Shown here one piece after another: positions 48,170-60,383 of a DNA stretch of 64,000 nt. The position numbers and the translations under genes are program-made. Every line of letters begins with the position of its first letter. Position 1 is the first letter of the stretch. The notes below the pieces were generated by a model. It searched no databases and was not told the origin of the DNA. It saw only the letters and a list, made by a program, of their open reading frames with translations. Origin of the DNA: Cichorium intybus (taxonomy: Eukaryota; Streptophyta; Magnoliopsida; Asterales; Asteraceae). The stretch lies in the NCBI GenBank assembly GCA_023525715.1, contig CM042016.1:84696382-84760381 (forward strand). Reading direction: 5' to 3'.

Positions 48170-49840
48170 TAAGTATTGTGTGAATGTAGGACCAATTTGT
48201 AGCCATCAGATTAAAAGAATGAAAGACTGTGATTTGAGGGCACACATTATTATCATGGGATGACATATAATATATAATTTGACTTAATTAATTATAAGGG
48301 CAAATATGACATTTTAATAAGAGAGAGAAATTAAAATATTACCTATATATTAGGTAACTAAGTCAAATTAATTAATATAAATTAATATAAATCAAATCAA
48401 TTCACAGATTTTATCTAATAATTTCAAACTAAATCGGATTTTTTTAGAATTAGAATTTCATTCGACACGTTCAAAACATTTTTTCCAGTTCGTTCTCATA
48501 TATTTATTTCATTCTTAAAGAATACAATTACATTCAAAGAGATTTTTTCCGTATTTTGGTTAACTGTGTTTCATTTGAATTCTCGGAGAATTTGTACAAT
48601 ACTGAAATTGAGTATATTCTCAAATAATATTGAGTATATTCTCAAAGAATTTGAAGGAATGCAACAATACACGTTTACACCATGGTATACAATATGGAGT
48701 ACATTTACACATGCAGTATGAAGTGTGCATTATCTAAGAATAAGGTTAGTGTGCATTCTCTAAGAATATGGTTGTGCTGGTTAGTATGCATTCTCTAAGA
48801 ATAAGGTTGTGCTGGTTAGTATGCATTCTCTAATAATAAGGTTGTGCTGGTCTGTAGAGAACTATTATCTTACATTCTCTAAGAATATTAAACAAATAAT
48901 TATTCTCTAAAAATGCAAAGATTACATATGAAAGTATAAAGACACTAGAAATTGAAACAAACAAACTAATAACCATCAAAATCTCAAAACACCTTCTCCA
49001 TCCTTCATTTCTATAAATTGAAACTTCAAAACACCTTCTTCGTCCTTCTGTAACTGAATCACCCAATCGAACCATTCTGAAACATTCGCCATAGGAATAA
49101 AAATCAGGTACATCGGCTTCACCATGTCTCCTTAGTCATTCAAGTTTCAAAGCAGAACAATCATCGTTCTTTGCCCATCGTTCAATCCATAGCGTTACCT
49201 TCTGCAGTAATCTTTTCGCAGTCTCCATCAAAATCAAGTCGTCGATGATTTTCACCACAGACATCGATAACATCACCTCACCTAAAGAGAAACCCAAATT
49301 ACTCAATCGTTACCGGTAGGGTTTGTAGAGGGCACCACCATCGACGGCCGGAGCAGACCCATAATTGATCTTCTGTTCCTCCGATTGTTTCCCGATGTAG
49401 ACTATACCATCGTCGACGACGGCTTCAACCGGTGCGACAGAAAACCCATCGTCCATCATTTCACTATCGACTCTCGTTATTTCCTTGCCCTGATCCGCAG
49501 AAGAGCTAAGAACAAGAGAGATGACGGTGGCAGGTTTCATTTGGACTACCCTTTGTATGTATCGATCACGAGAGACATCGAGATATGGTCGACCGGAGGA
49601 AAATGGGGTTGAGGGATTTGGGGATAAAGGTTGGGATTTGGGGATAAAGGGGACGTGAATTTGATTAATAGTCAAAGTTTTCCATAATTATAGCTTTTAG
49701 TCATAATTAGTTACCAAAATTTTAGGTATTTAAAATTAAACAATAATTAATTTAATTAATAAAAGTAAAAAATTACCCTTATGAATTGATTGGGTCAGAA
49801 TTGGTCTTATATTCACACAATAATTAAAGATTGCATTTGA
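48168..49840. mobile_element. Foldback element with gene-like cargo in the copia leader
   Basis: The ends are inverted and related: TATTGTGTGAATGTAGGACC (about 48174) against the reverse complement of the stretch near 49795-49825. The likeness extends inward in patches for about 150-200 bp (for example GGTAACTAAGTCA against TGGTAACTAATTATGAC). The interior has 45-bp tandem repeats (48727-48870, CATTCTCTAAGAATAAGGTT) and a GC-richer exon-like stretch (49080-49660). It lies between two (TA)n tracts, so a target duplication cannot be read. Mutator-like foldback is the likeliest class. Confidence 0.55.
49310..49675 (-). pseudogene. Possible captured gene fragment, unidentified
   Basis: A 121-codon minus-strand frame with acidic and Val-rich segments (MMDDGFSVAPVEAVVDDGIV), GC-richer than its surroundings, inside the foldback element. 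The overlapping + strand frame of 75 codons is also open. The parent gene was not recognised, and it may be non-coding. Confidence 0.3.
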
Positions 49841-49845
49841 TCCTA

Positions 49846-49965
<120 letters not shown>

Positions 49966-50519
49966 CAAATTAATGGCCAAATGAATAATAAAATCATTTT
50001 TAGTTGATCCTTCCATCTCAAGTGTTTAAGACGCTCAATTTGACCAAAACATTTATGATTTAGAGTTAAAGGTGAGCTAATACAAAATTGTGATTTTTAA
50101 AATCATCACAAGTATAATCGTATGTATTAAATTAGATATTTTGATGATTTATAAAGTGATAAACATATAATCTATATTTGAAAAGTCTACCAACCATATA
50201 ATTATCATATTTATATATCATTTAGCTAAATATTTTATTATAGTTTAAAAACAAAATAATCTGAAACATATAAGGCCCATTAAAAGGGATGGTAGACCAA
50301 AGTGGCGATCTAGCTTTGGAATTAAAAACCATAGTCCATATACAAACTTCAAAAATAAATGATGAATACGGGTTCATCTATCTCAGTCTTAGTGATGAAC
50401 AAAGTTATACTAAACAGAATAGAAGATAACATGTGAATTCAATCATGTAAGGTTAGCAAAGAAAACTCAAAAACTCGAAGTTTGAAATCAGTGCACAATA
50501 TGTTTTTTACTTTAAACCT

Positions 50520-50532
50520 GGCTCTGATACCA
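50520..50532 (-). other. Primer-binding site of the copia element
   Basis: Reads TGGTATCAGAGCC on the minus strand, just inside the 5' LTR. A second identical site lies at 42715-42727, beyond the 3' LTR. Confidence 0.88.
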
Positions 50533-50534
50533 CA

Positions 50535-51018
50535 TATTGGATTTCACAGGCGTAATCAAGATCAATGTCATGTAAAGCTTCAACAGAAGTGAAATTAAGC
50601 TTACTTGGAAGTGTGAGGCTTCAAGAGGATGCCATACTTCTGATTCCTTTCTTCCCGTAATGGTGCTTTATGATTTCTGACGGAGAGATTTTTTAGATGC
50701 AGAAAACATATGATTTTGGTGTTTATATAGGGGTTTAGAGTATAACTGAAAAACTCTTCACTTTTCCCCATTGATCGTTCATATGTTTGAGCATTAACAG
50801 TTCATCAATTAGCACCTTATGGAAAAGAGATTGGAACACCACAAATATAGCCCTTCAAGTTTTAGATATTTGTCATATCCATCATACTACAAATATTTAA
50901 GTCTAGGGACATGGAATGTCATTATGGAAAACATTATGGTACCTAATATAAAAGTACCTAACATGTAGTAAATATTACAAAATAGTCCTAGGCCACAATA
51001 ATGTGGTATTTTCCAACA
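50535..51018 (-). repeat. 5' LTR of the copia element
   Basis: Pairs with 42730-43211. Its outer edge CCAACA meets the resumption of LTR-like copy B. Confidence 0.87.
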
Positions 51019-52330
51019 CGACTATCTTTGGGATGAGATGCGAAGACGCCACTCTTGTTTATTTTGTTTATCATACTGTAATTGGGTTGGAACAATAATA
51101 TCCGAACATGTAACTTTCCAATTATAAGATATGATGGTTGTTTATTTACTTATGTCTCAATATATGCAATGTTTGTGATACTGTATGACGTTTCACCCTC
51201 CGACGATTCCGCCATCGTGGTTTGGGGGTGTGCCAGGCTTGAGGTTGCGGATCATGTGAGTTTTCTCATTATACTATGGGTGATGTTACATGCATAACAT
51301 ATGCTAGTTGGGTGTGCTTTATGTCATTTGGCTGTACGATTGGTAATAGGAACCCGATGGGTTAGGCTGTGTATACTTAGGCTTCTGTGCTTGTATGTGA
51401 CCATCGTTGGATTCGTTCTGGCGACTGAAGAATGATGGCGGATCAGGTCGAGTTCGAGAGCCGGACGGGTTGAGGCAAGCCCGAGAGTCCAAAGAGTGAG
51501 TTGATTAATGGCAGATCGGGGCAAGCCGAGAGCCAGGTTGTTCGGGGCAATCTCGGAGATCAAAATGAATGCGCTTTATTTGATGGGTCGTGTGGTATTT
51601 TGGGAATCTCACTAAGCTTTGTGCTTACTCTTTCACCCTAAATGTTTTCAGGTGCTTACTAGACTAAGGCCCTGTTTAATAGCCTCTTAATTGAAAAATT
51701 AAGAGGCTGTCTCTTAAATTTCAAATTAAGTGTGTTTGATAGCATCTGAATAAAAGCCTCTTAATTTATCAGAAGCCTCTTAAAAATTAAGAGGTGGAAC
51801 CATGTCTGAATAAAATTAAGAGGCACCCATAGTCACACCCACCGCACGACAACCCACCCACCACATCCTACCCCATCCCCATACCACCCTACCTACCACC
51901 ACCCTACTCACACACCCCCACCCTACCACACTACAACAATTCAGAGGTTCCCACTAAACAACATGTTAAACGTTTAGATCTTAAAAATTCAGACCCTCTT
52001 AAAAATTCAGATCTTAAAGATTAAGATCCTGCCAAACAGGGCCTAAGCTTTGGAGTACGACGCGACTGTATGACATCCGACATTTTGGTGTTCAAAGTCT
52101 TCCGCTGGTTAATGTTTTGTGGTCGATTTAATATTATGGTTTTAAATGTTTTAAATACTGAATCCGGAACGAATCGTTTTACTTTCAATTTGTTTTATGT
52201 GTTTGAACTGTTTCTAAAAATGAAATATTCACCTTGGAATTTAGGGAATTACAAAATGAGTGTAATGAATATCTATTTATAGGATTAAAATTGGAAAAAT
52301 AAAATGAAGGGGGGAGGGTTGAGGATCGTC
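51019..52330 (+). repeat. End of LTR-like copy B, then further degenerate LTR-like DNA
   Basis: 51019-51232 matches 40826-41040 of copy A. The following sequence contains CTCACTAAGCTTTGTGCTTA and TGTTTTCAGGTGCTTACTAG, layouts common in plant gypsy LTRs, and is interrupted by the MITE at 51668. No primer site or TSD was found, so the assignment is tentative. Confidence 0.45.
51668..52043. mobile_element. Tourist-like (Harbinger-type) MITE
   Basis: Termini GGCCCTGTTTAATAGC and AAACAGGGCC with a 3-bp TAA target duplication (51665-51667, 52044-52046). It is 376 bp, with internal repeats of TTAAGAGGC and TCTTAAAAATTCAGA and a C-rich stretch near 51840-51930. No coding. Confidence 0.85.
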
Positions 52331-52435
52331 ACGGGGCACCACACCACCTTAGCATCACTCGTGAGGGGGACGATATTCACGTCGTGGGAGCCAAATAAGC
52401 ATCATGCATGAGACATGATGCCCACACCCAACAGT

Positions 52436-52660
52436 CTCACACCATTCTGAATGCAACGTGTTAAATATTTGACAATTGCAGATTCACGAAAGATGAACAT
52501 TGGAATTCAAATACATAGTTGCATGCCTAAGCATATTTTTTTATCGTTCTCACACCATTCTGAATGCAACATGTTAAATATTTGACAATTGCAGATTCAT
52601 GAAAGATGAACATTGGAATTCAAATACATAGTTGCATGCCTAAGCATAGTTTTTATCGTT
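52436..52660. repeat. Tandem duplication of a 113-bp unit
   Basis: Units at 52436-52548 and 52549-52660 start CTCACACCATTCTGAATGCA and differ at only a few positions. No gene is associated. Confidence 0.9.
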
Positions 52661-53639
52661 TGACACACCAGTCATATTATGACTTCTCTTTCTAGCGTTG
52701 TTGGTAAATAATTTCTTTTTTCTGGTTATGCTTTTGTTACGTATTTTGTTCTCATAATACTATAATACTATGATCATTGGTTAGATGGGGCCCTAAGATA
52801 TAAGAGATATTTATTGATTTTCGCTCATGTCCTCATAAATTGGCTTGAACAATTTTGTGTTTTCAAGTCGATAGATACTAGCCTCTTGTATATTGAACGT
52901 CTTACGTTCACTGGTTAAAGATGGAATGGTGAATTCATATTGATGACGATGGCAGGTTCTAGAAAGATCGTTTCTTTATGAGCATCACATAATTTTATTT
53001 CTTCTATTTAATCTCCTTTGTGGTCGGAATTTACATTGGGCCCTTAGATCCAATCATCACCTCATTGGTTAGAGCTTTAGGTCCATCCGTCCAAGTGTCT
53101 CATAGAATCAAAAACTTATGCCTAAGAAATACAGATTTTCAAGCAATTAAATAATGAAAATAATTTAATAAAAATAAAATTGGTATATAACAGAATATAA
53201 TTGAGTATATAACAAAAAAATGTGGGATATACTTCTTTTATGAAAATATTTAATAAAATAACATAAAGAATATTTTAAATGCAAAAAATAATAACATACT
53301 TTGATTAATTTGATTCCTTTTGGAACGACAGCCAAATTTTATTAAGAAGAACTATACAGAAGTTAGCCAAAAAATAAATACATCAACCCTTTTTAAGAGC
53401 CAAGCCCCAAAAACCAATTTATACTATCTTCCGTAAACCTACCTGAAAGCCGGATTTTTTTTGGTCATAGTATTTGATATTTGATCCACCATCCTCAACA
53501 TGACTGTAATCGAGTGGGTTTGTAACAGTGTAATCTCCCACAAATGAAGGATTTTATACCACGAGTCATTAGCTAAAGTACAATAAATAAATAAAATGAT
53601 CTATCGAAATGATTAAGTAGATTTATGTATCAGTGATCA
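52661..53639. other. AT-rich spacer, no gene seen
   Basis: Around 53330-53400 a TTTTATTAAGAAGAAC stretch resembles the 3' end of a LINE in reverse, but no coding accompanies it. Confidence 0.4.
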
Positions 53640-54260
53640 GGTTCATACCTAAATGATAGTTTCAAATACTTTGGTATATGATTTATACGAAGTGGATGTT
53701 GAGGAGGACAACACCCACCATTTAAAGGCGGTATGGTTAAAAGGATAGCGTTAAAAGGATAGTGATTATGTGAGTTTGTGCGACAAGAAGGCTTCACTGA
53801 AACTGTAGGAAAATTTAATATGGTGAAAACAAGACCAACAAAATTGTATGAAGTTGAATGCTGACCGGTAATGAAAACGCATGGGAGGAAGAGGGAAGTC
53901 ACATGAAATAAGGATGTAGTGGATGTATGGTAGAACATTGTTGGGCTGAATATCGAACAACAGTTTGTTGGGAGTATTGTCGATTACCATGAAATGGAAG
54001 GAATAAAAAATGTGGTAGTTTGAACATGTCCAAAGGATGTCACATACGTTGTAGTTGGGAAATTGAAGACGATCATGCCATCATGGTTGATGGGTATGAG
54101 GAGGAAAGAACACTTGAAAATGATGGGAAAATATAGTATAGGGCTAGACTTGGAAGAGTTGATTCTCATGAGGGACACAACCTCATGTTCGAAAAGATAG
54201 TATGAGACTCGACTTCAAGAAATAAGTTATTATCAATGAGATAACCTTAGATGATAGGGT
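53640..54260 (+). pseudogene. RTE-type LINE reverse transcriptase relic
   Basis: Pieces in shifting + frames match the C-terminal end of plant RTE-like reverse transcriptases: a YFG-type segment near 53665, a GKFNMVKTRPTKLYEVEC-like block (about 53805-53865) with MKTHGRKR after it, FEHVQRM (near 54025) and DLEELILMRDTTS (about 54145-54185). Stops and frameshifts occur throughout. It is an old, dead copy. Confidence 0.6.
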
Positions 54261-54740
54261 ATTGACCTTAAAGAAAAAAGAATATCCGAATAGTATATGA
54301 ATAATTTAGACCCTAAATCCCTTTTAATTATTTATGTTTTTCATACAATATTCATCTCTATATAGTTGACCTCATTTACTTTCAGTTTTATTGTTAGTAT
54401 CTATCATCTGCTTTATACCTCGATTTGTTTCTCTGTTTCATATGTCAAAGCTCATCTTCGATGCATTCTCTTTAAATAATTGTAAAAGGAATGTTGATCT
54501 TTTTAAAAATAACGATAAATCAATACAATGTTATATCTAAAAGATTTTCCCAACTATGATATGTTGACGAGAAATAAAATAATCACATTCCTCAAAAAAA
54601 AAAAAAAATAATAATAATACAATAATACAAAAAAACAAAAAATAAAACTTGGTGTTGCATTTAAGCCAGAATTTTGATGTGTATAGAATCATCACCACAA
54701 TAATTACTTGGAAGAAAGTAATATAAAAAGAAGAGGAGTT
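54261..54740. other. AT-rich spacer upstream of the lyase gene
   Basis: No gene. It includes an A-run near 54595-54610. Confidence 0.5.
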
Positions 54741-55272
54741 GAGAATGGTACAGAAGAAATTGACCAACTTCCAACCGAAAACTACCTTCCATCCGCGGCA
54801 ATTGAAGCAGCGTTATTGCACCAAAAAAGTTAGGTATGCTCCGAACAACATCTTCTCTGAATCATCGTCTTTGTTTACCATAATTTTGACTTATACGATC
54901 ATAATTTCGACAAAAGCTCATCGCCCTTCCGTCCCCGTTGTGTTTATTCACGATCAAGTTTCAGGTCCGTTGAAATTTTCAATTCGACTTTGGTAATCAC
55001 GTTCATTGTTTGTTTCGAAAGTGGTGAACTCGAATTGTAAACTTCGTAATCGAAATTAAGAATTAGTTGCTTTCTTTGACTAAGTCAGTTGATGACTTTG
55101 TGAATTATGTTGATTTGAAGTTAATTAAGCCTCAAGCCTCGTAAATCAATGCTTCTAGGGTTTCCGATTTGAAAGTTTCTATACGCACAGTTTCGAATTT
55201 TGTTGAATTTTCAGAGGGCTTACTTGTATCATTCTTCCATTACAGAATTTTCTCTCACCTCGCGCTTCAAAA
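54741..55272 (+). promoter_or_regulatory. Probable 5' UTR region of the lyase gene, with a likely leader intron
   Basis: GC-richer DNA at 54745-54965 is followed by a possible donor CAG|GTCCGTTG at 54966 and a possible acceptor ATTTTCAG at 55206-55213. Splicing these would give a non-coding first exon joined to the start-codon exon. This is inferred from sequence only; no clear TATA box was found. Confidence 0.4.
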
Positions 55273-57395
55273 ATGTCGAGTTTGGAAGAGCCCCTTGGTT
55301 TGGACAAATTGCCAAGCTTAAGCACCATTGATCTTTCCAGAAGGTTCTCATCCAAACGTTGCAGCACTAGTGGAGAGGATACTGGATTCGGATGTTGCTG
55401 GATTGAAGAAAAAACTTGGGGATCACCCAATAACTACAAGTATGTGTCCTCTAAAACAAAACCTCTTATTTTTCTGGATTTTAGTTTCGCTAAAACAGGT
55501 GTACAATGATAAATTGATAATGACCTCTGTTTTTTCATCTTTACAAATTCATCTAATGCCAATCTGCTCTCATTCATAGGGAAGATTATAAAGAATACAG
55601 GCTGGAAACTTTCACTTGGAGACACCATACAGGAGAGATCACACACAATGATATCATCTGGGAAACCGAAGGAAAGAATAATGGAAACCGGTTTCATTCA
55701 CGAAATATATCCAATCTTCAACAAAGCTCATACTGCAATGATTCAAGCCCAAGGGACATAACAAATAAGGTGAATTTTTTACCCTAAATGTTAAAACATG
55801 TATTCAAAATCAAGATTTGAGTTGTATCCACTAATCTTATTTTTACATCAGATTTTTAAGGGCATGCCAAAGTATGTGAAGATAGTGGAAGTTGGTCCAA
55901 GAGACGGGTTACAAAATGAGAAGAATATGGTCCCTACATCTGTGAAGATAGAATTAATTCATAGGCTTCTTTCTTGTGGATTATCCGTTGTTGAGGCCAC
56001 AAGCTTTGTTTCCCCTAAATGGGTACCTCAGGTATCCTTTCTTTTCCCAAATTTGATGTATATATAATTGTTAGAAGGTTTTTACTATTTGTATTTACTT
56101 ACAATCATGGTGTTATAAAGCTGGCAGATGCGAGGGAGGTTGTTGAAGCAATTAAACACTTGGAAGGTGCAAAATTGCCTGTATTGACGCCAAATTTAAA
56201 AGTATGTAACATTCATTCATATTTATCCAAAATTAAATATTCTTCACATGTACAAATTAAAAATAGTTATCGTTTCTTTCGCGAAGGGCTTTGAAGCTGC
56301 AATTGCTGCGGGTGCAAAGGAAGTTGCGGTTTTTGCTTCGGCTTCTGAATCCTTCTCAAAAGCAAACATTAACTGTACTATCGAAGAAAGCCTTATTCGT
56401 TACCGCGATGTTATTCATTCTGCAACAAAGCTCAACATTCCTGTTCGTGGGTACGCGCTGATTCCCATTCTTCTGAACCGGGCTCGACAATTCGAGCCCG
56501 GTTCAGACCGGACCGGTCCATATGTTGGACCGGTCCGGACATGTCTGTTTGATTTAGTCTAATCGGTTTTTCGTTAACCAGGTACGTCTCATGCGCGATC
56601 GGGTGTCCAGTCGAAGGTGCAGTACACCCATCAAAAGTTGCGTATGTCGCGAAAAAACTTCATGACATGGGTTGTTCCGAAATCTCACTCGGTGATACAA
56701 TTGGGATCGGTACTCCAGGTTAGTGTTTGTGAATGCGTGCACAGACTGCAGACTGCAGACTGCAGACTGCAGACTGTGCAGAATGCAGTGCGGACTGCGG
56801 ACTGCGGACTGCGGACTGCGGACTGCGGACTGCGGACTGCGGACTGCGGACTGGTGTCAATGGGACAAAACTAAATTTGTTTATCTCACTTTAAAAAACG
56901 TGGAATAAGGTGTGAAAAAGACGTGAATACCCTTCTCATTCCATTATTATAGGAACCGTTATGCCGATGCTAGAAGCGGTGACCGAGGTTGTTCCGGTTG
57001 AAAAGATCGCGGTTCACTTTCACGACACTTACGGCCAATCTCTTCCAAACATTTTAGTATCCCTCCAAGTAAGCTATAAACTACTTATTATTTCTTATAA
57101 TTAAAGTTTTATTTTCTAAAATTTGCTAGAAAATTATTATTTTTTGTTAAACTTTTATTTGAATTAACAGATGGGGATAAGCATAGTGGATTGTTCGGTA
57201 GCGGGACTTGGAGGGTGCCCGTATGCGAAGGGAGCTTCGGGTAATGTTGCAACAGAAGATGTGGTGTACATGCTTAATGGACTTGGAATCAAAACAAATA
57301 TTGATTTAGAAAAACTTATGCAAACCGGCCGGTTTATTTGCAAGTATTTGAACCGCCCATCGGGATCGAAAGTTGCAGTCGCTTATAAAATATAA
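55273..57395 (+). CDS. Hydroxymethylglutaryl-CoA lyase, mitochondrial type, 8 exons
   Basis: Exons 55273-55439, 55580-55769, 55852-56031, 56121-56201, 56287-56450, 56582-56718, 56953-57068 and 57171-57395 join in frame to 419 residues. The enzyme splits 3-hydroxy-3-methylglutaryl-CoA into acetoacetate and acetyl-CoA, the last step of leucine breakdown, in mitochondria. Active-site motifs are complete: VEVGPRDGLQNE with R136 and D137, HFHDTYGQ with metal ligands H328 and H330, and GLGGCPYAKGASGN with catalytic C361. The long N-terminus starting MSSLEEPLGLDKLPSLSTID is shared with the Arabidopsis protein At2g26800, which supports the start. Exon 3 could also start at 55861, which would lose three residues. 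The C-terminus (AYKI) has no peroxisomal signal. Introns 5 and 6 carry unusual repeats but the splice sites are canonical. Confidence 0.95.
56472..56538. repeat. Two perfect hairpins in lyase intron 5
   Basis: The first has a 16-bp stem (56472-56487 with 56492-56507, TCTGAACCGGGCTCGA) and a 4-base loop. The second has a 13-bp stem (56508-56520 with 56526-56538, CCGGACCGGTCCA) and a 5-base loop. They follow each other without a gap inside a 130-base intron. Confidence 0.92.
56744..56855. repeat. Heptamer minisatellite in lyase intron 6
   Basis: Four GACTGCA-type units are followed, after TGTGCAGAATGCAGT, by about nine GACTGCG units. The A-to-G change splits the array into two homogeneous blocks. 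The array starts about 25 bases after the exon 6 donor. Confidence 0.92.
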
Positions 57396-58259
57396 AATTA
57401 TCACTCCATTATGTGGTAATATATATAGATTTGAATAATTATAAAAGAAAGGTATGGATCTTAGTTGATTGACTTTGATATGATTATTAAGTCATGTATA
57501 TGATATTGCTAGTGGTAAGATGCTTGTTGCCACTAGATAGATATATTTGGTTGTTTGTACGGTACAAGTTTTTTATAAAACTTAAAATATATAAAGATTT
57601 GGTAACATACGGGCAATATGTTGATTTCAACATTCAATCGTGAGCACTATAAGAACAAGGGGGTATAAGCGTGTCGAGCTACTTATGATCGACTAAATAT
57701 TTGAGGATGAAATAAATAGAAATCGTTTTCTATGTAATATTTTCGACTATGGTTGATGCATATATTTATTTTTGGTATGATATTAACAATTATTATTTTA
57801 ATATATACATTTTTAAAAAGATTATGGAAAATAAGAACTAATCTCAATGAAAAATATAGACGTTTCTTTAAATTTATACAAATTGCTATGTTAAAATAAG
57901 CTCTAAACATGTGTGAAGGTGATAGAATGTTGGTGCTTACCAAATGGGATGTTTTTAATTGCCGATACCATTAAGGAAAAAGAGTACCACAGACTTTCAT
58001 AAAGTCCAGCAAACAACAGGAGGGGATTAAATAAAATCCAAAAATCAGCGATCGGTTGTTAAAATTGTGATCATCATCATAGTATTGCTGGATCTATGAT
58101 CCCATATAAGAAAATCGATCCAGATCATGTTGGTTATTTTAATTTCGAATCCGATAAAAGATTAAAGATCTAAGACTAAGAAAATAAGGCAAATATATAG
58201 ACAATATATCTAAAATATAAGCACAAAAAAGAAAAATCCAACCCTAAAGAAAACCTATT
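57396..58259. other. Lyase 3' flank and AT-rich spacer
   Basis: The first 200 bases are probably 3' UTR, though no single AATAAA is convincing. The rest has no gene. Confidence 0.5.
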
Positions 58260-59420
58260 TATGTAACATCAGGAGTGTGGACATCCTATATTGCAAAATG
58301 GAATACTAGGATGTTCAAGAAGAAATCGGATAAAAAAAAATAGACGTAGAGGTGTAGCTAATGGGCAAGCCTTTTCTATGTATACTGGTGGATCGGCTTC
58401 TCATTCCAAGCTTGCTCCTGATTTAATAAATACTCATTTAGTTTTGTATTATAGCAATATACATTCATTTAGTTTTACATCATCACATTCTACTTCCATT
58501 TTGATTATTTAGAGGGTCAAACCTAAAAAGTAAGTTGTTATTTTTTTCATTTGAAAAATGGCTAGCCTAAATAAATCTGTTTTGACTTTTAAAAAACAAA
58601 AGTATAAATAAAAATATACTCTTGAGTTTTAAAAGGACTAAGCCTTAATACAAAAAATAGCAATATACATTAATTTAGTTTTGTTATTTTTCATTTTAAA
58701 GGGCCAAGCCTAAATAAGCAGGTCTGACTTTTCTTGGTATGTTGAAATTTTGGTATATATGTAGAAGAAGTGTTGGGGACATGATCCGGCTTGCCATGAA
58801 CAATTTTTGTATACTTATACTAAGAATCATGATGGAGATACTTTTTGGTTGACAAAGCTAAAAAATCATGTGAGTTTCATTTCAAGTAATTTTATATTTA
58901 CTCTTTGGGTTTTTGTTGTATAAGTTTTATATTAATACAATTATAAAATTGTAGGAATTTCAAGTAATTTTATATTTACTCTTTGAGTTTTTGATGTATA
59001 AGTTTTATATTAATACAATTATAAAATTGTAGGATTATTACAAGGAACGATTTGAGCAATTGGTAGCGATAGGAGAGGAAGATGACGAGGACTAATTGTT
59101 TTATTATGTTACTAGAGGGCATGATAAGAAAATGAGATTATATGGATTTGGCTCGTATGACAATTCGATTGGTTCCAGCAAGGGACCTTCTGAAATTTAT
59201 GATTTATCGGATAATAATGATGATAAAGAGTATATCGAGACAAAAGTGGAGATTGAAAATTGAAGGAGTTAGATGAGACGCAACGTGAACAATATGATGA
59301 TGTTCAACAAAAATACAATAATGTTCAACAAAAGTGCAAGGATGCTCAACAAAAAATGTGATATTTCAACAAAAAATATAGATGTTCAAGAAAAGTTTGA
59401 ACAACTTGAACAAGCAATGA
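58260..59420 (+). pseudogene. C-terminal part of an En/Spm-type (Transposase_24-like) protein
   Basis: Exon-like pieces on the + strand: MFKKKSDK and RRGVANGQAFSMYTGGSASH (about 58310-58400), DPACHEQFLYTYTKNHDGDT (about 58784-58845), YYKERFEQLVAIGEEDDED (about 59035-59095) and RLYGFGSY (near 59140), followed by a Gln- and Asp-rich repetitive tail (QYDDVQQKYNNVQQK). This order is that of plant Ptta/En/Spm accessory proteins encoded by CACTA elements. Stops and frame changes interrupt it. Together with the subterminal repeats downstream it forms the 3' part of a CACTA element. Confidence 0.65.
58880..59032. repeat. 77-bp tandem duplication in the CACTA-protein intron
   Basis: ATTTCAAGTAATTTTATATT and the following sequence, through TTATAAAATTGTAGGA, occur twice back to back, duplicating the candidate 3' splice site TTGTAG. 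Confidence 0.85.
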
Positions 59421-59639
59421 CTGTTATTGAATAACAGGACCACATCAAAACTGTATTAATCAGTGAGAGTATCAAGTATTGAATATGCTTTGCGTTTCTT
59501 TTTTGTAAATTTTGATTTTGAACAGGTTAACCTGTTTTGCATTGAATATTTTTTATGTTTCTATTGAAAAGCGTTCACTTTTGTTTTTATATTAGTTGTA
59601 TTTTTTTATAAATTGCTACGAGTAGTCAAATTGAATAAC

Positions 59640-60383
59640 TGGATTTTATTGAACGATGCTATGAAATTTGCTACGGAACAATTCTAACGGATGTTGCTAC
59701 GGAACGTTTGCAACGTATTTTGCTACGAAACATTTACTATCAAATTTACTACAGAAAAATTGCTATGACATTTGCTACAGACAAATTGCTACAAAATTTA
59801 TAACGGACTAACTATGAAATTTGCTACGGACAAATTGCTACGGGATTTGTTACGGAAAAATTGCTACGAAATTTTCTCCTGACAAATTGCAATAGAACTT
59901 GTTACGGATTAACTACTACGAGATTTGCTATGGAAAAATTGTTACGGAATTTGCTATGAACATAATGCTACGAAATTTGCTATGAGCAAATTGCCAGGGA
60001 ACTTGCTACATAAAATTTGTACGGAAATTGCTACATAATTTGCTAAGGAAAAATTGCTACGGAACTTGTTACAGAAAATTGCTACGGATTTGCTTTGGAA
60101 AAAGTGCTACGAAATTTGCTATAGAAATATTGCTATCAAATTTGCTACAGAAATGCTATGGAACTCAAAGTGCAACGGAATAGACGTCGTAGCAAAGGCC
60201 GTAGCGGATTTTCTACAGAACTATAATTTTGCAGCAAAACATTTGGCTACGAGAAATATAGCAACGGAATCTTATTAACAAATTTCATAGAAAATTCCGT
60301 AGTTATTCACGTTTAGCTACAGAATTCTAGTTTTTTTTTGCTACATAATTTTTCTGTAACTATATCGAAATTTTCTTGTAGTG
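59640..60383. mobile_element. Subterminal repeats and right end of a CACTA element
   Basis: More than 20 variants of TTGCTACGGAA/AAATTTGCTACG pack 59640-60250. Near the end the orientation changes (TAGCTACAGAA), and the element ends TTTTCTTGTAGTG at 60383, the reverse complement of a CACTACAAGAAAA terminus. Dense subterminal arrays like this bind the element's own transposase. The left end was not found; it may have been lost. Confidence 0.75.

Noticed and set aside
49310..49675. The 121-codon minus-strand frame as a real gene.
   Set aside because: No family recognised, no introns or promoter, and it lies inside a foldback insertion; kept only as a low-confidence fragment.
56723..56908. Cys- and Leu-rich frames in lyase intron 6.
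   Set aside because: Translation of the heptamer minisatellite within an intron with good splice sites.
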